Source: Achromobacter pestifer (GTDB lineage: Bacteria > Pseudomonadota > Gammaproteobacteria > Burkholderiales > Burkholderiaceae_B). Taken from it: 64,000 bases of DNA. The notes below the pieces were generated by a model that saw only the letters and a program-made list of their open reading frames with translations, was not told where the DNA came from and made no database searches. Position 1 is the stretch's first letter. Each line of letters begins with the position of its first letter. The DNA is taken from assembly GCF_013267355.1 (NCBI RefSeq), contig NZ_CP053985.1:1302001-1366000 (forward strand), written 5' to 3'. Shown piece after piece: positions 1 to 7,802 of the stretch. Made by a program: the position numbers and the translations under genes.

Positions 1-439
1 ATCCCAGATCGATGTGGTACTCGGCCTGCATGGGCAAGGCCAGCGGCTCGCAGCCGGTATCCTGCCCGATCCGCGCCAGCAAGCGCGCGAGCGCGCCGGG
101 CGTGCGGCAGGCGGCCACGAACCACAGGTTCAGCGCATGCTCGCGCTCGTAGTTGTGATTGACTTGCGCCAGACCGCTGACGTGGGCGGCGACCTGCTCC
201 AGACGGACGGCCGGCACATGCATGCCCACCAGCGCGCTGGCGAAGCACGACTGATGCAGCACCGGGCCGATCCGGCTCACCACGCCCTCGCGCTGCCAAC
301 GGCGAAAGCGCGCCATCACCGCGCCTTCGTCCAGGCCGGCGCGCTCGCCCACCAAGGCGTAGGGCCGCGGCACCAGCGGAAAACTCCGCTGCCAGCCGTC
401 GAGCAGAAGCAAATCGGAATCGGACAGTTCAAAAGCCAA
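1..439 (-). CDS. nirD: NirD-like siroheme decarboxylase subunit (Lrp/AsnC fold), 3' part beyond window
   Basis: The reading frame opens just inside the end of nirF and runs off the left edge, so only about 146 N-terminal residues are visible. It starts FELSDSDLLLLDGWQ, followed by a winged-helix-like stretch (ALVGERAGLDEGAVMARFRR, GVVSRIGPVL) and a HALNLWFVAA segment typical of the AsnC-like NirD/NirL/NirG/NirH family. These proteins decarboxylate siroheme to 12,18-didecarboxysiroheme in heme d1 synthesis. No ATG is available. I chose a TTG at 437-439 because AGGAG lies 8 nt upstream, which gives a short overlap with nirF. Whether this is a NirD, a NirD-NirL fusion or another paralogue cannot be decided from the visible part. 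Confidence 0.75.
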   Translation of the reverse strand, partial: MAFELSDSDLLLLDGWQRSFPLVPRPYALVGERAGLDEGAVMARFRRWQREGVVSRIGPVLHQSCFASALVGMHVPAVRLEQVAAHVSGLAQVNHNYEREHALNLWFVAACRTPGALARLLARIGQDTGCEPLALPMQAEYHIDLG

Positions 440-1598
440 TCCGGCCGCTCCTGTTCGTGAAGAAAATGCCGCTGGGCTGGGAGATGTCCAGCGTGGCGCC
501 GCGTTGCAGTGTCCGGGTGTCGTACACCAGCACCCGGTCATCGTCGCGCGCAGACAGCCACACCGCCTCGCCGCGCGGCGTGAACTCCATGTGCAGCACG
601 CCGCGGCCGGGCGCCAGCGTCCGGACCACGGCCAGGGTTTCGGTGTCGATGACCTGTACCTGGCCGTTGTCGGGCACCGCGAAGTTGACCCAGACGCGGC
701 GGCCATCGGGCTGTGCCATGACGAACACCGGTTGGCCCAGCGTGGCGATGCGGCCGGTTTCCTGCCACGTGGAGGTGTCCACCACCAGCACCTCATGCCT
801 GCCGATGGCCGGCAGGAACAGGCGTCCGCCCGCCGCGCTCCAGCCTCGCAGATGAGGCATCTTGTAGACCGGCAGCGCTTGTTCGCCGCGCCCATAGCCC
901 TGCAGGATCTTGCGCACGCCCGCCTCCGGATGCCACAGGTCCATCATGGCCAGCGCATCCTCGCCGAACAGTCCGGCGATGTAGTAGCGGCCATCCGGCG
1001 TGACCAGCGCGTCGTAGGGCTGGCGGCCGGCGTCATAACGCTGCGTGACCGGCCGGGCGGGGTCCGACAGATCCGTGATCCAGATCTCGCCCGCGTCGAA
1101 CAGCGCGTAGGCGAACTTCTGTCCGGGCAGGTCCGCCAGGCCGACCACCTTGGAACGCTTGCCGGGCGCATACTCGGCGGGCACTTCGCTGATCTGGCGC
1201 AAGGTCGCGGCGTCGAAGACCTTGATCCCGCCAGGCGCGTAGTTCTGCACCACGATCAGCCGCCCGTCCTGCGAGATGGCGCCGCCGATCGCATTGCCGG
1301 ACTGGATGATGCGGCGGTCCACGCGCCCCCGCAGCAGATCGACCTTGGTCAGCCCGCCGTCGCGGCCGAAGACGTAGCCATGGCGGCCGTCGCGGGAATA
1401 GGCGATGTGCGCATGGGAAAGGTCGCCCAGTCCTTCGACCCGCGCCAGGCGGGTCTGTCCGCTGGTTTCGACGATGGAGACGGCGCCGTCGGCGCGCTCG
1501 ATCACCATGCCAAGGTCGTTGGTGCCGCGCGGGTCGGTGGCCGCGGCACAACCGGCCAGCGCGATGGCGGCCAGGACGAGCAGGAAACGCAGTTTCAT
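429..1598 (-). CDS. nirF: NirF, heme d1 biosynthesis beta-propeller protein
   Basis: A 389-residue protein with an N-terminal lipoprotein-type signal (hydrophobic stretch, then ALAGC at about residues 16-20), followed by repeated propeller blades such as SRDGRHGYVFGRDG, TPDGRYYIAGLFGEDA and VVDTSTWQETGRIATLG. NirF is a periplasmic cd1-type propeller required for late steps of heme d1 synthesis for nitrite reductase NirS. The conserved HLRGW...GRLFLPAIGRHEVLVVD region fits NirF rather than NirS or NirN, and no N-terminal cytochrome c domain is present. The ATG at 1598 is preceded by AAGG/GAGG and lies only 7 nt after nirC. It belongs to the nirE-nirC-nirF-nirD operon. Confidence 0.9.
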   Translation of the reverse strand: MKLRFLLVLAAIALAGCAAATDPRGTNDLGMVIERADGAVSIVETSGQTRLARVEGLGDLSHAHIAYSRDGRHGYVFGRDGGLTKVDLLRGRVDRRIIQSGNAIGGAISQDGRLIVVQNYAPGGIKVFDAATLRQISEVPAEYAPGKRSKVVGLADLPGQKFAYALFDAGEIWITDLSDPARPVTQRYDAGRQPYDALVTPDGRYYIAGLFGEDALAMMDLWHPEAGVRKILQGYGRGEQALPVYKMPHLRGWSAAGGRLFLPAIGRHEVLVVDTSTWQETGRIATLGQPVFVMAQPDGRRVWVNFAVPDNGQVQVIDTETLAVVRTLAPGRGVLHMEFTPRGEAVWLSARDDDRVLVYDTRTLQRGATLDISQPSGIFFTNRSGRIGF

Positions 1599-1605
1599 GA
1601 GCCTT

Positions 1606-1953
1606 CTATTCCTCTGGAAAGCCCTCGAGCAGGCGCGCCGCGATCCAGGCGGCCTCGTCGGGCGCAAGCATGCCCTGCCACCCAGGCATGGCGGTCGCGG
1701 GCAGGCCGCGCAGAATCACCTGTTCGAGATAGGCCGGCGGCTTGCCGGCAAGCGCTTGCGGCGTCAGCGCCGGCCCCAGTCCTCCAGTCAGGCGCAGCCC
1801 ATGGCAGGAGCCGCAATCCTGGCGCACCAGATGGATGAGCCGCGGCGGGTCGACGGAGCCGATATCCGGCGGCGCCTGCGCTTGGCCGGCCGCCGCACCC
1901 CACCCTGTACAACACGCCAACATCAGGCATATCAGGCCGCGACCGGGGCGCAT
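1606..1953 (-). CDS. nirC: NirC, small c-type cytochrome (cytochrome c55X)
   Basis: A 115-residue protein with a Sec signal peptide (about residues 1-24, ending near AAAGQAQA) and a single CXXCH heme-binding motif, CGSCH at about residues 46-50. A later Met in PATAMPGWQG probably supplies the distal axial ligand. Size and position between nirE and nirF match NirC, a periplasmic cytochrome involved in heme d1 maturation or electron supply. Its start overlaps the nirE stop by 22 nt, which suggests coupled translation. The upstream Shine-Dalgarno signal is weak. Confidence 0.87.
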   Translation of the reverse strand: MRPGRGLICLMLACCTGWGAAAGQAQAPPDIGSVDPPRLIHLVRQDCGSCHGLRLTGGLGPALTPQALAGKPPAYLEQVILRGLPATAMPGWQGMLAPDEAAWIAARLLEGFPEE

Positions 1954-2723
1954 GGCTCGGCCGCGTCACGGAAAAGCCGCTGTCCGGCGCCGGCGACGGA
2001 CCAGGCGCGCTGCGCCAAGCGCACCACGTCGCCCACCACCAGCAGCGTGGGCGGCTTGAAGCCGGACACCAGCTGGGGAATCTGGCGCAGGGAGGCAACC
2101 GTCCAGTCCTGGCCTTCAGTGGTGCCGGCATGGATCAGCGCGGCCGGCGTGTCGCCGCCGCGCCCATGCCGCTGCAAGGCGGCGACGATCTCGGCGGCGT
2201 TGGCCACCGCCATGTAGAACACCAGGGTACAGGTGGGGTCGGCCAGCGAACTCCAGTCCAGCTCGAGACCGGCATCGTCGCGCAGATGGCCCGTGATGAA
2301 ACGCACGCTGGCCGCCACGCCCCGATGCGTCAGGGGTATGCCCAGCGCTGCCGCGCAGCCGTTGGCGGCGCTGATGCCGGGCACGACCTCGACCGGCACG
2401 CCATGCCCCGACAGGAACAGCAGTTCTTCGCCGCCCCGCCCGAAAATGAATGGGTCGCCCCCCTTCAAGCGCACCACGCGGGCACAGGTTCCCGCCAGCG
2501 ACAGCAACAGCTGATGGATGTCTTCCTGCCGGTGCCGGCAGTCGCCCGCCATCTTGCCCACGTCATGGAACTGCGCGGCGGGATTGATGTAGGGCAGGAT
2601 GCCGGCGCCCACCAGCCTGTCGCAGACCACGGCATCGGCCTGCTGCAACAGCCGCAAGGCGCGCACCGTAAGCAGCTCCGGATCGCCCGGGCCGGCGCCC
2701 ACCAGGTAAACCGTTCCGCTCAC
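1932..2723 (-). CDS. nirE: NirE, uroporphyrinogen-III C-methyltransferase
   Basis: A 263-residue SAM-dependent methyltransferase that converts uroporphyrinogen III to precorrin-2, the branch point to siroheme and heme d1. Family signatures are clear: VYLVGAGPGDPELLTVRA at the N-terminus, RLKGGDPFIFGRGGEE, VPGISAANGCAAALGIPLTHR and the MAVANAAEIV segment. I chose the GTG at 2721-2723 because GGGAG lies 6 nt upstream; an ATG 30 nt earlier is possible. Lack of a dehydrogenase/ferrochelatase domain separates it from CysG. It is the first gene of the minus-strand nir operon. The 239 bp to the divergent stress gene contain no TTGAT-N4-ATCAA FNR-type site that I can see. Confidence 0.92.
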   Translation of the reverse strand: MSGTVYLVGAGPGDPELLTVRALRLLQQADAVVCDRLVGAGILPYINPAAQFHDVGKMAGDCRHRQEDIHQLLLSLAGTCARVVRLKGGDPFIFGRGGEELLFLSGHGVPVEVVPGISAANGCAAALGIPLTHRGVAASVRFITGHLRDDAGLELDWSSLADPTCTLVFYMAVANAAEIVAALQRHGRGGDTPAALIHAGTTEGQDWTVASLRQIPQLVSGFKPPTLLVVGDVVRLAQRAWSVAGAGQRLFRDAAEPCAPVAA

Positions 2724-2962
2724 TACGCTCTCCCTTGCAGCCGCGCTGCGCAAAATATGGCTTCAGGAGGAAGTGTAGGTAGAGGGATGCCGACGCAATA
2801 GGTACGGTCCGTGCGGCTGCCATGGGTGCGCCGGCCGCGGCCAGCGCATTTTCCCCGCGGTTCGCCGAACGTCTCCACAAGGCGTAGTATGGGAACAACC
2901 GCTGTTCACGCTCCTAGGGCCGCCCGCACTCGCGCCGCCCTCTCCACCCTCAGGAGGTAGTC

Positions 2963-3400
2963 ATGTACAAGCACATACTCATTCCCATCGACGGATCCGA
3001 GCGCTCATATGCCGGCCTGGCGCAAGGACTGGGCCTGGCCAGCGCCCTGGGCGCAAGCGTCACTGTGCTGACGGTGTATAGCGCCTACCGCCCGACTTCC
3101 ATGGAAACGGTGCACCTGGAAGGCGTGCATGCGGAATATGAGCGCGAGGCCCGGGAACTCGCCAAGTCGTACCTGTCGCAAGCGGCCGCGCAGGCCAGCG
3201 CCGCAGGCGTGCCCTGCGCCACCGAAATGCGCGAAAGCAACAACCCGGCGCAGACCATCATCGATATCGCCATGACGCAAGGCTGCGACCTGATCGCCAT
3301 GGCCTCGCGCGGCCACGGCGGGCTGGCGGCCGTGCTGCTGGGCAGCCAGACGCAGAAAGTGATGGCGCAGTCGTCGCTGCCGGTGATCGTCTACCGCTGA
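2963..3400 (+). CDS. Universal stress protein (UspA family)
   Basis: A 145-residue single-domain Usp protein. It begins MYKHILIPIDGSERS, the conserved first strand and nucleotide loop, and ends with the ATP-binding region SRGHGGLAAVLLGS followed by SLPVIVYR. The first glycine of the usual G-2X-G-9X-G(S/T) motif is replaced, as in many proteobacterial members. A strong CAGGAGG lies 6 nt before the ATG. The gene is divergent from the nir operon, so a shared response to oxygen limitation is plausible but not shown. Cytoplasmic, probably a nucleotide-binding stress factor. Confidence 0.9.
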   Translation: MYKHILIPIDGSERSYAGLAQGLGLASALGASVTVLTVYSAYRPTSMETVHLEGVHAEYEREARELAKSYLSQAAAQASAAGVPCATEMRESNNPAQTIIDIAMTQGCDLIAMASRGHGGLAAVLLGSQTQKVMAQSSLPVIVYR

Positions 3401-3425
3401 GGCGGTCGTCTTGCGCGTATGCGCG

Positions 3426-4352
3426 TTAGGCCCCTGCCCGCGCCCCGTAGGTCTTGGGTATGCCGGCGGCGGCCACGCCGCTGCGCAGGCTTTCCTGCGG
3501 CAGCGCCTGGGCCAGCAAAGGGCGCGCCTGCAACAGCCGCGACAGGTCCACGCCCGTGCGGTAGCCCATGCTTTCCAGCATGAAGACCAGATCTTCGGTG
3601 ACGATGTTGCCTGACGCGCCGGGCGCGAAGGGGCAACCTCCCAGGCCGCCCAGGCAGGCATCGAAGGCGCGGATGCCTTCGTCCAGACCCGCCAGCGCAT
3701 TGGCCAGGCCCAGCCCCATCGTGTCGTGCAGGTGCAGTTTGACCAGCCGCGCGCCCACGGCGTCCTGCGCGGCGCGCACGGCGTCGCGCACCAGCGCCGG
3801 ATGGGCGTAGCCCACGGTATCGGCCAGCGCGATCTCGTCGGCGCCCGCCAGCGCGGCGGCGGCGGCGACTTGCGCCACACGGCGCACGGGCACCGCGCCT
3901 TCCAGCGAACAGCCGAAGGCGGTAGCGACCGCCGCGTCGATCCGCATCGGCCGCGGCTGCGCCCGCGCCCAATCGACAATGGCGGCCAGCACCTCCACCT
4001 GCGCGTCGGTGCCCTTGCCTACGTTGGCGCGGCTATGCGTGTCGCTGACCGAAACGGGAAACGACAGCGCATGCGCGCCGGCCTCATAGGCGGCAATGGC
4101 GCCCTTGAGGTTGCAGACCAGCGCGACGACGGTCAGCCCGTCTATCTTCAGGACGTCGGGCAGGATGGCGCCCGTATCCGCCATCTGCGGCACCAGCCGC
4201 GGCGACACGAAGCTGCCCGCCTCGATCTCGCGCAGGCCGGCGTCGGCCAGCTGCCGGATCCAGCGCAGCTTGTCGGCCACGGACATCATGCCCTTGGCCA
4301 TCTGCAACCCGTCGCGCGGGCCCACTTCGCAAAGCCTGACTTCCTGATTCAT
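3426..4352 (-). CDS. HMG-CoA lyase-like (hydroxyacyl-CoA aldolase) enzyme
   Basis: A 308-residue TIM-barrel lyase of the HMGL-like family. Visible signatures are VGPRDGLQ near the N-terminus (metal and catalytic Arg/Asp), EAGSFVSPRLVPQMADT, and the metal-binding HLHDTMGLGLANAL near residue 205, followed by DACLGGLGGCPFAPGASGN, which carries the catalytic Cys of HMG-CoA lyases. It should cleave 3-hydroxy-3-methylglutaryl-CoA or a similar branched hydroxyacyl-CoA (for example citramalyl-CoA). It is the last gene of a minus-strand set with a Bug receptor and a CoA-transferase, consistent with uptake, CoA activation and cleavage of a dicarboxylate. The exact substrate is inference. Confidence 0.9.
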   Translation of the reverse strand: MNQEVRLCEVGPRDGLQMAKGMMSVADKLRWIRQLADAGLREIEAGSFVSPRLVPQMADTGAILPDVLKIDGLTVVALVCNLKGAIAAYEAGAHALSFPVSVSDTHSRANVGKGTDAQVEVLAAIVDWARAQPRPMRIDAAVATAFGCSLEGAVPVRRVAQVAAAAALAGADEIALADTVGYAHPALVRDAVRAAQDAVGARLVKLHLHDTMGLGLANALAGLDEGIRAFDACLGGLGGCPFAPGASGNIVTEDLVFMLESMGYRTGVDLSRLLQARPLLAQALPQESLRSGVAAAGIPKTYGARAGA

Positions 4353-4374
4353 GTGTAGTCCTTTGCCGGCTGGC

Positions 4375-5334
4375 CTACTGCTGCACCACGATGCCCGCGC
4401 TCTCGATGGTCTGGCGCGCCTTGCCTATGTCCGACTGGATCAGCGCGGCAAACTGCTCGGTGGATACGGGATCGGTTTCCAGCCCCTGCGCCGCCAGCGC
4501 CTCCTGCACGTCCTTGCGCGCCAGCAGCTTGTTGAAGTCGCTGTTCAGGCGCGACACGACGGTTTGCGGCGTCTTGGCCGGAGCCAGCACGCCGTAATAG
4601 GTCACCACGCTGAAATCCTTGTAGCCCAGCTCCGCGACCGTGGGCACTTCCGGCAGCGCCGGATTGCGCTTGGGCGAAGTGACTGCCAACGCACGCACCT
4701 TGCCGGACTTGATCAGCGTGGCCGCCGACGAGATCGATGAACCCGCGAACTGCAGGTGCCCGCCCATCAGGTCCGCCAGCGCCGGCGCCGAGCCTTTGTA
4801 GGGCACATGCTGCATCTTGAAGCCAGCCGCGTGCTGCAGCATTTCGATGGCGATGTGCACGCCGCCGCCCGTGCCCGAGGTGCCATAGGAGATCTTGTTG
4901 GGATCTGCCTTGGCGGCGGCTATCACTTCGGGCAGCGTCTTGTACGGCGAGCTCTCCGACACCAGCAGCACCATGGGCGTGGTGGCCACTAGCGCCACCG
5001 GCGCCAGGTCCTTGACCGGGTCGTACGACACCTTCATCAGCAAGGGGATCAGGGTGACGTTGTCGGACTGGCCGATCACCAGGTCGTAACCCTGCGCGGG
5101 CGCGCGCGCCGCTTCGGCCAGGCCCAGCGCCGTACCCGCGCCCGGCTTGTTCTCGGGGATGACGGACCAGCCGTTGAGTTCATGCAGCTTGGTGCTCATC
5201 AGGCGGCCGATATAGTCGGTGCCTCCGCCCGGCGTGGACGGGATGATGATGCGGATGGGCTTGCTGGGATAGTCCTGGGCGTGTGCGGCACAGGCGGCGG
5301 CCAGCGCGGCCACCGCGAACAGTTTGCGGATCAT
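4375..5334 (-). CDS. Bug-family periplasmic receptor (tripartite tricarboxylate transporter substrate-binding protein)
   Basis: A 319-residue periplasmic binding protein. The ATG at 5334 has AGGAG 6 nt upstream and begins a signal peptide (MIRKLFAVAALAAACAAHA). The mature part has the Bug hallmarks YPSKPIRIIIPSTPGGGTDY, ENKPGAGTALG, SYGTSGTGGGVHIAIEML and the MQHVPYKGSAPALADLMGGH segment. Such receptors bind carboxylates and are often orphaned from TctAB membrane subunits; none is seen nearby. It lies between the CoA-transferase and the HMGL-like enzyme on the same strand, so its ligand is probably the acid handled by that pair. Confidence 0.92.
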   Translation of the reverse strand: MIRKLFAVAALAAACAAHAQDYPSKPIRIIIPSTPGGGTDYIGRLMSTKLHELNGWSVIPENKPGAGTALGLAEAARAPAQGYDLVIGQSDNVTLIPLLMKVSYDPVKDLAPVALVATTPMVLLVSESSPYKTLPEVIAAAKADPNKISYGTSGTGGGVHIAIEMLQHAAGFKMQHVPYKGSAPALADLMGGHLQFAGSSISSAATLIKSGKVRALAVTSPKRNPALPEVPTVAELGYKDFSVVTYYGVLAPAKTPQTVVSRLNSDFNKLLARKDVQEALAAQGLETDPVSTEQFAALIQSDIGKARQTIESAGIVVQQ

Positions 5335-5404
5335 CTTGTCTCCTCTTTGATGGATGTCTTGGCGGTCTGCGCCGCCTCGACCGATATCGGGCGCTACCGC
5401 CCGC

Positions 5405-6613
5405 TCATGCAATGACGCCTGCGGTGCGCAGGGCCTCGATGCGCGCGGCATCCCAACCCAAACCCTGCAGGATGGCCTGCGTGTCACCGCCCTGCCGCGG
5501 CGGATCGGAACGCTTGCCGGCCTTCAGTCCGTCGAACTCGATCGGCAGCGCGGCGGCGGATATTTCCCCGCCATCCGGCAGCCGGGTCTTCAGCAGCGCG
5601 CCGCCGGCGTTCAGGTGCGCGTCGTCCAGCAAGTCGTGCGGCTGGCGTATCGGGCCATACGACAGGCCCGCCGCTTCCAATGCCGTGCACAGTTCGTCGG
5701 TTTTCCAATGCTTCAGGATCTCTCCCACGCCCGGCACCAGCCAAGGACGCGCGGCCTCGCGGTCGACGGCGGTGGCCAGGCGCGGATCGGCGGCCCACTC
5801 GGGCGGCAGGAATTTCTGGGCGAAGTTGCGCCATTGCGCATCGCCCACCACGGCAACGAACACTCTGCCGTCCGCGGTCTCGAACACGTCGTACACGCCC
5901 CAGGGCGGCCGCCGTTCCGCGCCCATGGGCTTGGGCGCCGCACCCGTCAGCTGGTACTGCGCGATGAACTGCGCGACCAGCAGCAGATTGTTCTCGAACA
6001 GGCCGGAGCGCACATGCCTGCCCCGCCCGGTGGCGTGGCGGTCGTGCAGCGCCGCCAGCGCGCCCACCACGCCGAAGGTGCCGCCCAGGATGTCGTTGAC
6101 CGAGGCCGCGACCCGCTGCGGGGCATCCGCGCCGCCATTGATGTAGGCCAGCCCGCCCATCATCTGCACCACTTCGTCGAGCGCGGTGCGCTGCTTGTAG
6201 GGGCCGGATAGAAAGCCCTTGAGCGACACGTAGATGAGCCCGGGGTTCTCGGCCGACAGCGACTCATAGTCCAGCCCGTACTGGGCCAGGCTGCCGTCGC
6301 GGAAGTTCTCCACCACCATATCCGCCTGCAAGGCCAGCTGGCGCACCACGGCCTGCCCTGCGCCCGCCTTCAGGTCGATCGCCAGGCTTTGCTTGTTGCG
6401 GTTGAAGACCGGGAAATAGCCGCTGCCCGAGCCCTTCAGACGGCGGGTGCGGTCGCCTTCGATGGGTTCCACCTTGATGACTTCGGCGCCCAGGTCGGCC
6501 AGCGCCAGGCCGGCCGCCGGCCCCATGATCATGTGGGACAGCTCCAACACCTTGATGCCGCGCAGCGGCAATTCGGTGCTGTCCATGAAGGGTGAAGCGG
6601 GTGTTGCTGCCAT
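5405..6613 (-). CDS. Type III CoA-transferase (CaiB/BaiF family)
   Basis: About 402 residues. The N-terminal LRGIKVLELSHMIMGPAAGLALADLGAEVIKVE region and GDRTRR are typical of formyl-CoA transferase/CaiB proteins. The Asp of ALDEVVQMMGG, about residue 160, aligns with the catalytic Asp that forms the acyl anhydride. Two nearby ATGs exist, at 6619 and 6613; GAGG is 8 nt from the second, so I chose 6613. The enzyme would move CoA from a donor thioester to a carboxylate. Its neighbours, a Bug receptor and an HMGL-like lyase, suggest activation of a hydroxy-dicarboxylate before aldol cleavage. Confidence 0.9.
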   Translation of the reverse strand: MAATPASPFMDSTELPLRGIKVLELSHMIMGPAAGLALADLGAEVIKVEPIEGDRTRRLKGSGSGYFPVFNRNKQSLAIDLKAGAGQAVVRQLALQADMVVENFRDGSLAQYGLDYESLSAENPGLIYVSLKGFLSGPYKQRTALDEVVQMMGGLAYINGGADAPQRVAASVNDILGGTFGVVGALAALHDRHATGRGRHVRSGLFENNLLLVAQFIAQYQLTGAAPKPMGAERRPPWGVYDVFETADGRVFVAVVGDAQWRNFAQKFLPPEWAADPRLATAVDREAARPWLVPGVGEILKHWKTDELCTALEAAGLSYGPIRQPHDLLDDAHLNAGGALLKTRLPDGGEISAAALPIEFDGLKAGKRSDPPRQGGDTQAILQGLGWDAARIEALRTAGVIA

Positions 6614-6793
6614 CTGCATATCCTCGGGCCTGACGCGATGAAAAAACGGGCGCAGGCAAAGCCGATGCATGCTGGCCATGCCGCCGCCCCGTGCTTACAT
6701 CATCGACGGCAAGCGGGACTGACGGGTAGCGGTCTTTCAGCACGGGGGCATTCTCGTTTGGGAACCTCCGGGAAAGCCCTGAGCCCCCTGATT

Positions 6794-7714
6794 TCAGGCT
6801 GCGTCCGCCACGCCCAGGTGCGCCAACAGCACTCGGGCGGCGGGCGGCAAGGCGTCCAGCCCCAGCACGGCGATGCACAGCGAGGTGCTGGACCAGGCTC
6901 CAGAGAGCGGAATGAAACGGATATCCAGATTGGCATGGCGCGCCTTCAGGTACATGGGCACCACCGCCACCCCCATGCCGCGCGCCACCAGCATGCAGAT
7001 GGTTTCGTGCGAGCTGACCCGCGCGCTGATACGCCGCGCCACGCCCGCGTCCTGCGCCGCCTGCTCGAACACCGCGCTGATGCCGTTGTCGCGGTTCAGT
7101 TCGATCTGCTCGAAAGGCAGCAATTGCGCGTAATCCAGCGTGTCGCGGTCGGCCAGCAAATGCTGGCCCGGCACCACCGCCGCCAGATCGCAGCGGCCGC
7201 AGGGAAAGACCTGCAAGCCGTCATGGCCGAAATCGGACCCCACGGCCACGTCGGCCTGGCCGTCCAGCACCGCGCGGAACACCTCCTGGGTCGTGCCCTC
7301 TTCCAGGGAGATATCGATCTGGGGATAAGCGCGGCGAAAGGACTGGATCTGCGCCGGCAGTTCGCCGGACAGCGCCGCCACGCTGACCGCGAGCCGGATG
7401 CTGCCGCGCACGCCGGTCGCAAAGCCCGCCATTTCGCGGCGCATGCGGTCCATGCTTTGCAGCACCATGCGCACGTGCGTGGCCAGGGCATTGCCCGCCG
7501 GCGTGGGCTGCACGCCCTTGACCCCGCGTTCCAGCAGCGGCACCCCGAAGGCGTCCTCCATTTCCGACATGCGTTTGCTGACGGCGGAAGGGACGATGTT
7601 CTCGCGGGCGGCGGCGCGCGCCAGGCTGCCCTCCTCCAGCGCCGCGAGGAACAGGCGCAGGGAGACGGGATCGATATCGCGGGGATGCGGCAGAGGGGGC
7701 TGGACTGGCTTCAT
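6794..7714 (-). CDS. LysR-family transcriptional regulator
   Basis: 306 residues with an N-terminal winged helix-turn-helix (DPVSLRLFLAALEEGSLARA, ENIVPSAVSKRMSEMEDAFG, PLLERGVKGVQPTPAG) and a C-terminal periplasmic-binding-like effector domain (SIRLAVSVAALSGELPAQIQ, GQADVAVGSD, MLVARGMGVAVVPMY). It is on the same strand as, and upstream of, the CoA-transferase, Bug and lyase genes, separated by 180 bp. This is unlike the usual divergent LysR layout, yet it is the obvious candidate regulator of that set. Start ATG at 7714. Confidence 0.9.
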   Translation of the reverse strand: MKPVQPPLPHPRDIDPVSLRLFLAALEEGSLARAAARENIVPSAVSKRMSEMEDAFGVPLLERGVKGVQPTPAGNALATHVRMVLQSMDRMRREMAGFATGVRGSIRLAVSVAALSGELPAQIQSFRRAYPQIDISLEEGTTQEVFRAVLDGQADVAVGSDFGHDGLQVFPCGRCDLAAVVPGQHLLADRDTLDYAQLLPFEQIELNRDNGISAVFEQAAQDAGVARRISARVSSHETICMLVARGMGVAVVPMYLKARHANLDIRFIPLSGAWSSTSLCIAVLGLDALPPAARVLLAHLGVADAA

Positions 7715-7802
7715 GGCGGGAAGTGTCGTGCCTAGTGGCAGCGTCCTGGGATCGGGGTTTTCCCGGTAACATCCGCACTCCCCACGCTCTTGCGGCATTT
7801 CC

